In this document: positions 10,365 through 18,191 of the stretch, piece after piece
How positions within the stretch are numbered: the first letter of the stretch is position 1
Layout of the letters: every line of letters begins with the position of its first letter
Source: Alphaproteobacteria bacterium
Lineage (GTDB): Bacteria; Pseudomonadota; Alphaproteobacteria; UBA828
Length of the DNA stretch: 48,574 nt
Assembly: GCA_022823305.1 (NCBI GenBank)
Contig: JAJDXK010000151.1
Coordinates: 1-48,574 of the forward strand
Direction of reading: 5' to 3'
Made by a program: the position numbers and the translations under genes
Notes under the pieces: model-generated
Told to the model about the DNA's origin: nothing
The model's database searches: none
Seen by the model: only the letters and a program-made list of their open reading frames with translations

Positions 10365-11225
10365 TCAGCCGGCAGCGCGGCGGGGCTCTTCCTCGGCGCC
10401 GGCGGGCGGCAGGAAGGCGCGGTCGTGTGCGAGCGCGGGGATCGCCGCCCGCACCTGCTCCACCCGCGCGAGATCGAGATCGGCCGTGACGATGCCGACG
10501 CCCTCGCCGGCGTCGGCCAGTACCTCGCCCCAGGGGTCGACAATGAGCGAGTGGCCGAAGGTCTTGCGCTCGCCCGAGTGGCTGCCCCACATGCAGGGCG
10601 CGATGACGAAGCAGCCGCTCTCGATCGCACGCGCCCGCATCAGCACGTGCCAGTGCGCCTCGCCCGTCATCTTGGTGAAGGCGGCGGGCACCGCGATCAG
10701 GCGCGCGCCCGCGTGGGCCAGGGCGCGGTAGAGCTGAGGGAAGCGCAGGTCGTAGCAGACGGTCATGCCGAGCCCGCCCCAGGGGGTCGGGGCCACCACC
10801 GCGTGTTCGCCGGGGCGGAAGGCCTCGCTCTCGCGGTAGCTCTCGCCGCTGGGCAGGTCCACGTCGAACATGTGGATCTTGTCGTAGGTGGCCACGATGC
10901 GGCCCTCGGGGTCGATCAGCAGGGAGCGGTTGGCGATGCGGCCGTCGCCGGCGGGCGATGCCATCGAGCCCGCGAGCAGCCAGATCCCGGTCTCCTCGGC
11001 GAGTTCCCTGAAGAACCGGGCGGCGGGGTGGCTCTCCAGCGGCGCGGCGCTCGCCCGCACCAGTGCGCCGCGGTGCTCCATGAGCGCGACGTTCTCCGGC
11101 AGCGCGACCAGCTCGGCGCCGGCGGCGGCGGCCTCGCGTACCAGCCGGCCGGCGGCCTCGAGGTTGGCGGCGGTATCCTGGCCGCTCGAGGGCTGAACGC
11201 ACGCGACCCGCACGGTCTCGGTCAT
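10365..11225 (-). CDS. Carbon-nitrogen hydrolase (nitrilase superfamily, NIT1/NIT2-like)
   Basis: This 286-residue protein has the complete Glu-Lys-Cys catalytic triad of the nitrilase superfamily: Glu44 in LVALPENVALM, Lys116 in ATYDKIHMFDVDL and Cys157 in MTVCYDLRFPQLY. The sequence resembles the NIT1/NIT2 branch, in which deaminated glutathione or omega-amidase activity is known, so metabolite repair is the best guess. The start at 11225 puts the conserved VRVACVQ strand near the N-terminus. It sits 32 bp after comF on the same strand. In related genomes a glutaredoxin gene often lies in this gap, but none fits here. Confidence 0.9.
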   Translation of the reverse strand: MTETVRVACVQPSSGQDTAANLEAAGRLVREAAAAGAELVALPENVALMEHRGALVRASAAPLESHPAARFFRELAEETGIWLLAGSMASPAGDGRIANRSLLIDPEGRIVATYDKIHMFDVDLPSGESYRESEAFRPGEHAVVAPTPWGGLGMTVCYDLRFPQLYRALAHAGARLIAVPAAFTKMTGEAHWHVLMRARAIESGCFVIAPCMWGSHSGERKTFGHSLIVDPWGEVLADAGEGVGIVTADLDLARVEQVRAAIPALAHDRAFLPPAGAEEEPRRAAG

Positions 11226-11257
11226 GGTCCCCTCCGAAGGCTGGTGGAAGGCCCGCA

Positions 11258-12025
11258 TCATGGCGGGTCGCGCACGGCGCGCGCAAGGGTGGCGACGTCG
11301 ACCCGTGCGGCGCCTGCCTTGCGCAGCGCTTGCGCGCAGGCGTTGGCGGTCGCGCCGGTGGTGAGCACGTCGTCCACCAGCAGCACGCTGCGCCCCGCCA
11401 CGAGCCGCTCGCGCCCGCGCCGCACCCGGAAGGCGCCGCGCACGTTGCGCCGCCGCTCCGCACCCGAAAGCCGGGTCTGGGGCGGCGTGCGGCGGGTCCG
11501 CGCCAGCAGGTCGGGCACCAGCGCGGCGTCCACCTCCCGCGCCACCAGCCCGGCCAGCACCGCCGCCTGGTTGAAGCGCCGCGCCAGCAGCCGCCAGCGG
11601 TGCAGCGGCACCGGCGCCACCAGGTCGGCCTCGGCGAGCAGAGGCGCCGCCGCGCGGTGCAGCCACCCGGCCAGCCGCGGCGCGAGCCAGGAGCGGTCGG
11701 CCATCTTGAAGGAGAGGATCAGCTCGCGCCCCACCCCCTCGTAGCGGAAGGCCGCGCGCGCCCGCGCGTAGACCGGCGGCGCGCGCGTGCAGGCGCCGCA
11801 GATCGCGCCTTCCGCCGCCTCGATGGCGAAGGGCAGGCCGCAGCGGGCGCAGCAGGGCCGGCCGATGAAGGCGATGCGGCCCCAGCAGTCGGGGCAGAGC
11901 GTGCCGGTCTGGCCCACGGGCGCATCGCAGGCGAGGCAGGCGGGCGGCAGCACCAGGTCGATGGCGCCGCCGGCGGCCGCACGCACCAGCGCTGCCGCCC
12001 GTCCGCCCGGCAGGCCGTCGCCCAT
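11258..12025 (-). CDS. comF: ComF family protein (phosphoribosyltransferase-like)
   Basis: ComF family proteins combine an N-terminal zinc-binding cysteine cluster with a phosphoribosyltransferase-like domain and are linked to DNA uptake in competent bacteria. Here the cysteine pairs CLAC, CPDC, CARC and CGAC fill the first 85 residues. The PRPP-binding loop SVLLVDDVLTTGATANA is near the C-terminus, and LARRFNQAAVLA and TRRTPPQTRLSGAERRRN are typical family segments. The protein is 255 residues from the ATG at 12025. ATG codons just upstream (about 12066) are possible alternatives. It is divergent from the methyltransferase with a 57-bp gap. Confidence 0.9.
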   Translation of the reverse strand: MGDGLPGGRAAALVRAAAGGAIDLVLPPACLACDAPVGQTGTLCPDCWGRIAFIGRPCCARCGLPFAIEAAEGAICGACTRAPPVYARARAAFRYEGVGRELILSFKMADRSWLAPRLAGWLHRAAAPLLAEADLVAPVPLHRWRLLARRFNQAAVLAGLVAREVDAALVPDLLARTRRTPPQTRLSGAERRRNVRGAFRVRRGRERLVAGRSVLLVDDVLTTGATANACAQALRKAGAARVDVATLARAVRDPP

Positions 12026-12082
12026 GCTCCCGGCACCTCCCCGTGCTTCCCGCCTCCGACGCATCATGCCATAACCCGCGCC

Positions 12083-12988
12083 ATGCCCGAGCGCGCGCCA
12101 GCGCCCGACGGCGCTGCCGTCTTCGACCGCGCCGCCGTGCGCGCCCACCGCGACCGCGCCGCCGCCCGCTTCGCCGGGCACGGCGACTTCCTGGTGCGCG
12201 AGGTGGGGGAGCGGCTGGTGGGTCGGCTGGACGACGTGAAGCGCCGCTTCGACCGCGTGCTCGACCTCGGCTGCCACGCAGGCCAGCTCGCGCCGCTGCT
12301 GCGCCGGCAGGGCGCGCCCGCGCTGCTGGTGGAGGCCGACCTCTCGCCCGCCATGGTGGCGCGTGCCGCAGGCCCCTTGCGCCTGGTCGCGGACGAGGAA
12401 TGGCTGCCTTTCCGCACGGGCTCGCTCGACCTCGTGGTGAGCGCGCTCAGCCTGCACTGGGTGAACGACCTGCCGGGCGCGCTGGTGCAGATCAGGCAGG
12501 CGCTCAGGCCCGACGGCCTGCTTCTGGCGGCGCTGCTGGGCGGCGACACCCTCTTCGAGCTGCGCGAGGCCTTCCTGCAGGCGGAGGCGGGCGCGGAAGG
12601 CGGCGCTCGCCCGCACGTCTCGCCCTTCCCCGACGTGGAGACCCTGGGCGCGCTCATGCAGCGCACCGGCTTCGCGCTGCCGGTGGTGGACAGCGACCGC
12701 ATCACCGTCACCTACGGCAGCGCAGAGGCGCTGATGCACGACCTGCGCGCCATGGGCGAGGCCAATGCGGCCGCGGCCCGGGCGCGGCACTTCGCCAGGC
12801 GCGCGACCTTCCGCGCCGTCGCTGCGCGCTACCGGGAGATGTTCGCAGGACCGGACGGGCGCATCCCGGCGACCTTCCAGGTGCTCTACCTCACCGGCTG
12901 GCGGCCGCACGAATCGCAGCAGAAGCCTGCGCGCCGGGGCAGCGGGACGGTCGGAATCGCAGACGCGCTGCGTCCCGACGCGGGTTAG
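12083..12988 (+). CDS. BioC/NDUFAF5-like SAM-dependent methyltransferase
   Basis: This 301-residue protein has the SAM motif VLDLGCHAGQLAPLL followed by the EADLSPAMV acidic loop and LVVSALSLHWVNDLPG, a signature of the BioC and NDUFAF5 group. PFPDVETLGALMQRTGF and the C-terminal FQVLYLTGW support the same group. In alphaproteobacteria such genes commonly sit divergent from comF. Biotin synthesis (malonyl-ACP methylation) and complex I arginine hydroxylation are the two known roles in the wider family, and sequence alone does not decide. The start at 12083 follows a short AT-containing intergenic stretch. Confidence 0.85.
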   Translation: MPERAPAPDGAAVFDRAAVRAHRDRAAARFAGHGDFLVREVGERLVGRLDDVKRRFDRVLDLGCHAGQLAPLLRRQGAPALLVEADLSPAMVARAAGPLRLVADEEWLPFRTGSLDLVVSALSLHWVNDLPGALVQIRQALRPDGLLLAALLGGDTLFELREAFLQAEAGAEGGARPHVSPFPDVETLGALMQRTGFALPVVDSDRITVTYGSAEALMHDLRAMGEANAAAARARHFARRATFRAVAARYREMFAGPDGRIPATFQVLYLTGWRPHESQQKPARRGSGTVGIADALRPDAG

Positions 12989-13007
12989 CCATTTGTCGCT
13001 CACGGCA

Positions 13008-13097
13008 GCCGGCCTGCGGCCGGCGCCTGCGCGGGCGCGCCGCATAGCGGCGGGCCGCGGTCGCGGCCTGTCGCGCGTCCGTCAAAGACGGACGCGC
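13008..13097. repeat. Two strong inverted repeats between convergent genes
   Basis: The 123-bp gap between the methyltransferase and tsaC carries two perfect dyads. One is GCCGGCC-TGC-GGCCGGC at 13008-13024. The other is a stem of 11 bp with an AAA loop at 13073-13097 (GCGCGTCCGTC and its complement). Neither is followed by a T tract on either strand. They may act as a bidirectional terminator or mRNA-end hairpins. Confidence 0.6.
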
Positions 13098-13111
13098 TCC
13101 AGCCGGGCGGC

Positions 13112-13774
13112 TCAGGCCGGGCGTTCGAGCGGGCCGATCACGCCCTCGATCGCCTCGGCGCCGATAACGCCGGGGCGCAGCAGGCGCGGAGCCTCCCCCG
13201 TCAGGTCCAGCAGGGTCGACGCGACGCTGTGCGAGGCCGGTCCGCCGTCGATCACCAGGTCGAGCGCCGGCCCGAGGCCCGCCACGACCTCGGCCGCCGT
13301 GAGCGGGCTCGGCGCGCCCGAGGGATTGGCGCTCGGTGCGGTCAGCGGGCAGCCCGCAGCGCCGACCAGGGCGCGTGCGACCTCGTTGCCGGGGATGCGG
13401 AGCGAGACGCCGGGCGCGCCCCGATGCACCAGCGCAGACAGCGGAGAGCCGGCGGCGCGCGGCAGCACCAGGGTGAGCGGCCCCGGCCAGAAGGCCGCGG
13501 CCAGCGCCCGCGCCGGCGCCGTGACCCCGGCGCAGGCCTCGGCCATCGCCAGCGTCGCCACCAGGGCGATGAGCGGCTTGTCGGACGGACGGCCCTTGGC
13601 GCGGAAGACCCCGGACACGGCCGCGTCGGAGGTCGCGTCGGCGGCGAGGCCGTAGACCGTGTCGGTCGGGATCGCGACGAGGCCGCCCGCGCGGACCACG
13701 CGCGCGGCCCGGGCGATGGCCTCGGGTGTGGCCGCGAGGCAGGGCGGGCCGGTGCCGGAGCCCGATCGCGTCAC
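13112..13774 (-). CDS. tsaC: L-threonylcarbamoyladenylate synthase (Sua5/YciO/YrdC family)
   Basis: TsaC/Sua5 makes threonylcarbamoyl-AMP for the t6A37 modification of ANN-decoding tRNAs. The frame starts at GTG 13774, which overlaps the stop of the upstream phosphatase gene (GTGA), so the two are translationally coupled. The 220 residues contain GGLVAIPTDTVYGLAADAT, RAKGRPSDKPL, FWPGPLTLVLP and TAPSANPSGAPSPLTA, all diagnostic of the YrdC domain. It lacks a long C-terminal Sua5 domain, so it is the short form. Confidence 0.93.
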   Translation of the reverse strand: MTRSGSGTGPPCLAATPEAIARAARVVRAGGLVAIPTDTVYGLAADATSDAAVSGVFRAKGRPSDKPLIALVATLAMAEACAGVTAPARALAAAFWPGPLTLVLPRAAGSPLSALVHRGAPGVSLRIPGNEVARALVGAAGCPLTAPSANPSGAPSPLTAAEVVAGLGPALDLVIDGGPASHSVASTLLDLTGEAPRLLRPGVIGAEAIEGVIGPLERPA

Positions 13775-14562
13775 GATACCCGGTCCCTGCCGGAGGCGAC
13801 GAAGGGCGGGTTGACGAAGCCCGCCTTGCCGTAGCGCAGCGCAGCGCCGCTCATGTCGCGCACCTGGCCGCCCGCCGCGGCGAGCACGGCGTGGCCGGCG
13901 GCGGTGTCCCACTCCATGGTGCGGCCGAAGCGCGGGTACACATCGGCCTCGCCGCGCGCGAGCAGGCCGAACTTGAGGGCGCTGCCCGCGCCCTGCGTCC
14001 GCGACGGCCCGAGGCGGGCGATGAAGGCATCGGTCTCGGCGTCGCGGTGCGAGCGGCTGGCGATGACCGCAGGGCCTTCCGCCGGCGTGCGCCGCGCGCG
14101 GATCGGCTGCGGCGCGCCGTCGCCGACCGCGTGGAGCGCGCGGCCCTGCCCGTCGGCGAGGTAGGTCTCGCCAAGGGCCGGCAGGTGGAGCACGCCGAGC
14201 ACCGGCCGCCCGGCCTCGACCAGGGCGATGTTGACCGTGAACTCCTCGCTGCCGGCGATGAACTCGCGCGTTCCGTCGAGCGGATCGACCAGCCAAAAGC
14301 GCGCGCCGGCAGGCGGCGCGGGCGTGTCGGTGCCGACGCTCTCCTCCGAGATCACGGGGATCGCCGGCGCGGCGGCCTGCAGGCCCGCGACGATGAGGCG
14401 GTCGGCGGCGCGGTCGGCCTCGGTCACCGGCGTGCGGTCGTGCTTGAACCCGACCGCCGCATCCCGGCGATGGAAGGCCATGATCGCCCGGCCCGCCTCC
14501 AGCGCCAGGCGCCGGGCGGCCGCGGCCAGCCTCGCATGGTCCTCGCCGCCCCTCTCCGGCAT
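13771..14562 (-). CDS. cysQ: CysQ-like 3'(2'),5'-bisphosphate nucleotidase (inositol monophosphatase family)
   Basis: This 263-residue, metal-dependent, lithium-sensitive-type phosphatase carries the ISEES metal-binding pair at about 71-75, the signature [22 protein letters not shown] at about 90-111 (DPLDGT core) and the C-terminal [18 protein letters not shown] motif. These fit CysQ, which removes the 3'-phosphate of PAP from sulfate assimilation. The start at 14562 ([16 protein letters not shown]) is preferred over several in-frame upstream ATGs because conserved helix 1 begins here. It is coupled to tsaC by a 4-bp overlap. Confidence 0.9.
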   Translation of the reverse strand: MPERGGEDHARLAAAARRLALEAGRAIMAFHRRDAAVGFKHDRTPVTEADRAADRLIVAGLQAAAPAIPVISEESVGTDTPAPPAGARFWLVDPLDGTREFIAGSEEFTVNIALVEAGRPVLGVLHLPALGETYLADGQGRALHAVGDGAPQPIRARRTPAEGPAVIASRSHRDAETDAFIARLGPSRTQGAGSALKFGLLARGEADVYPRFGRTMEWDTAAGHAVLAAAGGQVRDMSGAALRYGKAGFVNPPFVASGRDRVS

Positions 14563-14741
14563 CGCCCGCTCCCCGGCGCGTACGCCGGCGCCATGCAAAC
14601 CATGGTCCGGCACCGTGCGCACAAAGTGCCTTTCAACCGCCGCCGATATACACCACAATGCGGTGGGTTTCGCGCGATGCGGCATCGCAGGCGGCGCGAC
14701 ACCCCAATGCGACAAGAGGCCTGCTGGGAGGAGAAACAACA

Positions 14742-14951
14742 ATGCTCAAAGAAACCGTCATTGCCGTGAGTGTCGTCACCATGGCTGCCGGTGCCGCTCT
14801 CGCACCCTCGGCCGTGGACGCCAAGCAGTGTCCGCTCGTCGTCGCCGACTCGCACGAGGACCCGTGCAATCCCTGCAACCCGTGCGCCGGCTGCAATCCC
14901 TGCAACCCGTGCGGTGGCTGCAATCCCTGCAACCCGTGCGCGACCGGCTGA
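14742..14951 (+). CDS. Secreted cysteine-rich CNPC-repeat peptide
   Basis: This 69-residue protein has a clear signal peptide (hydrophobic stretch about 5-22, likely cleavage after AVDA at 27) and a mature part of about 42 residues with 10 cysteines. Residues 42-68 are three copies of a nine-residue unit C-N-P-C-N-P-C-x-G/T. A strong ribosome-binding site GGGAGGAG at 14726-14733 lies 8 bp before the ATG, and an intrinsic terminator follows directly. These make a short, independently transcribed and probably well-expressed gene. The same Cys-x-Pro pattern recurs in the P460 protein 2 kb away, so both probably work together in the periplasm. The function is unknown; metal binding or redox buffering are guesses. 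It has no CxxCH haem site. Confidence 0.88.
   Translation: MLKETVIAVSVVTMAAGAALAPSAVDAKQCPLVVADSHEDPCNPCNPCAGCNPCNPCGGCNPCNPCATG
14865..14945 (+). repeat. Three tandem 27-bp coding repeats
   Basis: The copies at 14865-14891, 14892-14918 and 14919-14945 each encode CNPCNPC plus two residues. They share the same codons for the first seven residues and differ only at the last two codons. This points to recent tandem amplification. Confidence 0.9.
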
Positions 14952-14981
14952 TCGACCGGGCACATCCGACCTTTTCGGACG

Positions 14982-15010
14982 GCGCCGCCTCGCAAGGGGC
15001 GGCGCTTTTT
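14982..15010 (+). terminator. Intrinsic terminator of the CNPC peptide gene
   Basis: An 8-bp GC stem (GCGCCGCC at 14982-14989 pairing with GGCGGCGC at 14998-15005) with an 8-nt loop is followed immediately by TTTTT. It lies 30 bp after the stop codon of the CNPC peptide and before the end of the convergent gene. Confidence 0.85.
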
Positions 15011-15039
15011 CGTCGGGGATGACGGTGAGACCCGGCGGG

Positions 15040-15831
15040 TCAGGCTGAGTCCGCGTCCTTGGCCCGCGCGTCGAGCGCGGCCCTGACCGCGGCGATCTGC
15101 GCCTCGATATCGACCGCCGCCTGGGAGGCGACCTCGAGGCGGCGGTCCTCCAGCGTGTCGAGATCGGGGTTCTGGGCGCTCCAGCTCCCGATCACCTGAT
15201 CCCGCGCCTTCAGCAGCAGCATCACCTGCGGCCAGAACAGCCGGATCATGGCGCCGACCCAGCGGTTGGCGGGCCACGAGGGCCGCGCGTGGCCGATGAC
15301 GAAGCGGCCGATCACCTTGCACACGTCGTCGGCGCGGTACCAGGTCTCGCCGGTGACCCAGCGGTTGGTGGTGAAGAGGCGGAGCGGCTGGCCCTTCGAA
15401 CCCATGGAGATGGCGACCACGTGGGTCAGCGCGTCGTCGCCCATGGGCCAGGCGTCGCGGTTCTTGTGACGCATGGGCTTCATGCCGCGCGGCATCCCCT
15501 TGGCGCGCACGAAGGTGTGGAAGTGCCCGTGCTCGGCATCGCGCAGGCCCCCGGTGTTCACGTGGCCGCCGGGGTGGGCGTGGTAGAAGTACTGCGCGTG
15601 GCTCTCCTTGTCGTAGACGTCCCCCGGCGGGTAGTGGTCCCACTCGTAGAAGGTCGTGTGGCCGCGCAGCAGCTCGCTCACCACGCTGTCGCCGCTGCGG
15701 GCCAGCACCCGTTCGATCTCCTGCACCTCCTCGCCGGCGGCGAGCATCGTGCGCAGCCTCTTGACGGGCTGGGTCGCCATGTCGAGGTGGCGGGTCTCCT
15801 CCTTGCGCGCGCTCTTCGCCGCCCGGGCCAT
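15040..15831 (-). CDS. Conserved protein of unknown function, His-rich core
   Basis: I do not recognise a function for this 263-residue protein. It has no signal peptide or membrane helix. Residues 60-110 carry a dense histidine set (His66, 78, 84, 86, 90, 101, 103, 105) around YFYHAHPGGHVNTGGLRD and HGHFHTF, which suggests a metal site. A second conserved-looking block holds TTNRWVTGETWYRADDV. The C-terminal 50 residues are probably a helix or coiled coil. It lies 16 bp after the SUMF1-like gene on the same strand, so they form an operon, placed between the two CNPC-repeat genes. I infer a cytoplasmic role connected with those proteins. Confidence 0.75.
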   Translation of the reverse strand: MARAAKSARKEETRHLDMATQPVKRLRTMLAAGEEVQEIERVLARSGDSVVSELLRGHTTFYEWDHYPPGDVYDKESHAQYFYHAHPGGHVNTGGLRDAEHGHFHTFVRAKGMPRGMKPMRHKNRDAWPMGDDALTHVVAISMGSKGQPLRLFTTNRWVTGETWYRADDVCKVIGRFVIGHARPSWPANRWVGAMIRLFWPQVMLLLKARDQVIGSWSAQNPDLDTLEDRRLEVASQAAVDIEAQIAAVRAALDARAKDADSA

Positions 15832-15847
15832 GGTGTCGCGCCTTCCC

Positions 15848-16723
15848 TCAGCCGCCGTCCGGCGCCGGGACGACGAGGCGGAAGCCGACCAGGATGTGCT
15901 TGATGTCGGCGGGCCGGCCGTGGCGCGCGGCGGGACGGCAGATGCCGCAGCCGCTGTCGTCCCACGACCCGCCCTTGACCAGGAAGCGCCCCGGATTGCC
16001 GGGCGACGCGGTCCACTCGAACACCTGGCCTGCGGCATCGAGCAGGCCGTAGGGGCTGGCGCCGGCGGGGAAGCTGCCCACGGGCAGCGTGTCGAAGGGG
16101 CCGGAATCGTGGCTGTTGAGCAGGGCGGAGTCGAAGCTGTCGCCCCAGGGGAAGATGCGCCCGTCGGGCCCGCGCGCGGCCTTCTCCCACTCGAGCTCGG
16201 TGGGGAGCCGCCAGGGGCGCCCGGTCCTGGAGCGGAGCCAGCCCGCGTAGGCAATCGCATCGTCGTGCGAGACCATCACCACGGGATGGTCCGCGCGCCC
16301 GGGCGGCGGCTTCCCCTCGGCCCAGGCGTGGCGGCGGGTGCGCTCGTAGGGGTGGATCAGCCGATACCCCTTCCAGGTCTCCTGGTCCACATCGGGCGCG
16401 CGGTGGCCGGTGGCGTCCACGAAGGCCGCATACTGGGCGTTGGTGATGAGCGTGCGGGTGACGAGAAAGCGCTCCAGCGTCTGCGTCCCGCGCGGACGCT
16501 CGCGGTCGTACCAGCCGCGCTCGCGCGTGCGCGAATGGCCGTAGGCCGCCTTGTCGAGGCGGTAGCCGTACTCCCGCTCGGCCTGATCGGAACCGGCGAT
16601 GAACGTACCGGCCGGGACCTCGACGAGGGCAGGCACGGGAGCATCGCCAGCATGCGCGGCACCCGCGAAGAGAGCGACGGAGACCGCGAGGATAACGGCG
16701 AGCAAGGCGCGGCGAGCGATCAT
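15848..16723 (-). CDS. Formylglycine-generating-enzyme-like (SUMF1/PvdO family) exported protein
   Basis: This 291-residue protein has a signal peptide (about 1-26, AAHAG) and a full SUMF1 domain: VPAGTFIAGSD, ITNAQYAAFVDATGH, HPVVMVSHDDAIAYAGWL, RLPTELEWEKAARG at 172-185, FPWGD at 191-195, AGQVFEWT and KGGSW at 250-254, ending near GFRLV. In true formylglycine-generating enzymes two copper-binding cysteines follow GGS with four residues between them. Here the only cysteines are Cys259 and Cys262, a CxxC, so the active site is altered. It is divergent from the P460 gene (133-bp gap). Export to the periplasm would put it in the same compartment as the cysteine-rich proteins, which are candidate substrates (inference). 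Non-enzymatic or other oxidase roles are possible. Confidence 0.85.
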   Translation of the reverse strand: MIARRALLAVILAVSVALFAGAAHAGDAPVPALVEVPAGTFIAGSDQAEREYGYRLDKAAYGHSRTRERGWYDRERPRGTQTLERFLVTRTLITNAQYAAFVDATGHRAPDVDQETWKGYRLIHPYERTRRHAWAEGKPPPGRADHPVVMVSHDDAIAYAGWLRSRTGRPWRLPTELEWEKAARGPDGRIFPWGDSFDSALLNSHDSGPFDTLPVGSFPAGASPYGLLDAAGQVFEWTASPGNPGRFLVKGGSWDDSGCGICRPAARHGRPADIKHILVGFRLVVPAPDGG

Positions 16724-16856
16724 CGCAGGAGCCTAGCCCCCGGCCGCAGCGCGCGGGAGTCACAAAAATTTGAGGCGCAGGGGGTTTGCCCGGCACACTG
16801 TGCTCGCCGACTATTCGCAAAACGCAGATTCAAACGATTACAAGGGGAGGCCCGCA

Positions 16857-18089
16857 ATGCCACGCTCCAACACGCTGCTCGCCGGAACGGTGGTCCCCGT
16901 GGTCATCGGGCTCGCGGTCGCCGCCGGCGGCGGCCAGGCCGCGACCGGCGCCTCCGGCGGCGAGGCCCCGGCGACGCCGGGTCAGCAGGACACGGGCGCG
17001 CTCCGCCTCGCCTCCTGCAACCCGTGCAGACCATGTGCCGGTGCCTGCAGCCCCTGCGGGCCGTGCGGTCCCTGCAATCCGTGCAATCCCTGTGCGAGCG
17101 CCTGCGGGCCGTGCAGTCCCTGCAACCCCTGTAATCCATGCGCTGGAGCCTGCAGTCCCTGCGGTCCCTGCGCACCGTGCAATCCCTGCGCCAGCGCCTG
17201 TGGACCTTGCGGCGCCTGCAACCCGTGCAACCCCTGCGCGGCCGCCTGCGGGCCGTGCGGTCCCTGCGGCGCCTGCAACCCCTGCGCGGCCGGCGCGGCG
17301 ATGAGCTCAGACTGCGTCGTCCCCCGCCTCGCCTCGGCCTGTAACCCGTGCAGCCCCTGCGGGCCGTGCAATCCCTGCAATCCCTGCGCGGCGGCCTGCA
17401 ATCCCTGCAGCCCCTGCGGACCGTGCAGTCCCTGCAATCCCTGCGCGGCGGCCTGTAACCCGTGCAGCCCCTGCGGGCCGTGCAATCCCTGCAATCCCTG
17501 CGCGGCGGCCTGCAATCCCTGCAACCCCTGCGCGGCCGACCCGTGCGGCCCCTGCGGCCCCTGCAATCCCTGCGCGGCCGGCGAGGAGGTCGAGCTCACG
17601 GACGCCGAGGCGCGCGAGGCCTATGCCTGCATCAGCGGGGTCATGGCCGAGGGCTACGCCCGGTCGGGCAACCAGTGGGCGACGTCCTACCAGAACTGGC
17701 GCAACGTCGCGGCCAGGCCCTACGTCTCCGACACCCACGGGGCGCGCTTCGTCAACAACTACGCCAACGACATCGGCGCCGACAACTACAGCCTCTTCGA
17801 GGAGGCGGGACCGGCGCCCGTCGGCACCGTGCTCGCCAAGGACAGCTTCACCGTGGGCGCGGGCGGTGCAGTCGGCGCAGGCCCGCTCTTCCTGATGGAG
17901 AAGATGGAGGCCGGCTTCAACGCCGACACGGGCGACTGGCGCTACACGCTGATCATGCCGAACGGCCGCGTGATCGGCGCCACCGGCGGCAAGGGCGCGG
18001 CACGGGTGAGCTTCTGCGCCGACTGCCACCTCGGCGTCGAGGAGTACGACAGCCGCTTCTTCCTCGACGAGGAGTACCGGGTGCAATAG
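16857..18089 (+). CDS. Secreted Cys-x-Pro repeat protein fused to a cytochrome P460 domain
   Basis: This is a 410-residue exported protein. Signal peptide about 1-30; Cys-rich region 54-239 with 55 cysteines, mostly at every third residue in CNP, CGP and CSP units broken by short AxA spacers; then a P460-type domain about 245-410. P460 features seen are [46 protein letters not shown] and a C-terminal haem site CADCH at 387-391. Known P460 cytochromes oxidise hydroxylamine or bind NO using a lysine-crosslinked c-haem. I cannot tell whether the crosslinking lysine is present. The ATG at 16857 follows AGGGGAGG with a 6-bp spacer. The repeat region holds no CxxCH, so only one haem is predicted. 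A cytochrome c gene follows and may accept its electrons. Confidence 0.87.
   Translation: MPRSNTLLAGTVVPVVIGLAVAAGGGQAATGASGGEAPATPGQQDTGALRLASCNPCRPCAGACSPCGPCGPCNPCNPCASACGPCSPCNPCNPCAGACSPCGPCAPCNPCASACGPCGACNPCNPCAAACGPCGPCGACNPCAAGAAMSSDCVVPRLASACNPCSPCGPCNPCNPCAAACNPCSPCGPCSPCNPCAAACNPCSPCGPCNPCNPCAAACNPCNPCAADPCGPCGPCNPCAAGEEVELTDAEAREAYACISGVMAEGYARSGNQWATSYQNWRNVAARPYVSDTHGARFVNNYANDIGADNYSLFEEAGPAPVGTVLAKDSFTVGAGGAVGAGPLFLMEKMEAGFNADTGDWRYTLIMPNGRVIGATGGKGAARVSFCADCHLGVEEYDSRFFLDEEYRVQ
17340..17537 (+). repeat. 57-bp tandem coding repeats in the P460 gene
   Basis: Copies at 17340-17396, 17397-17453 and 17454-17510, plus a partial fourth from 17511, encode a 19-residue Cys-x-Pro unit. 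By eye the first and third copies are identical over 57 bases and the second differs at a few positions. This indicates recent expansion or conversion. Confidence 0.88.
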
Positions 18090-18124
18090 CCCGGGAGGCG
18101 ACAGCGGCGCCCCGACAGGGCTCC

Positions 18125-18154
18125 TTGATAAGGGGGGCGAACCCGGCCTATCTT
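18125..18154 (+). promoter_or_regulatory. Candidate promoter of the cytochrome c gene
   Basis: TTGATA at 18125-18130 and TATCTT at 18149-18154 are 18 bp apart in the 102-bp gap after the P460 gene. The cytochrome could therefore also be transcribed independently of the P460 gene. Confidence 0.4.
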
Positions 18155-18191
18155 CGCCCCTCCACCGCCCGTCGGTGACACGAACAAGGAG

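Noticed and set aside
14865..17537. Short direct repeats as a possible CRISPR array
   Set aside because: The repeats are in frame, contiguous without spacers, and encode Cys-x-Pro units.
17040..17575. Cysteine-rich repeat as a multihaem cytochrome or rubredoxin
   Set aside because: No CxxCH occurs in the repeat and the rubredoxin spacing is absent. The only haem motif is CADCH at the C-terminus.
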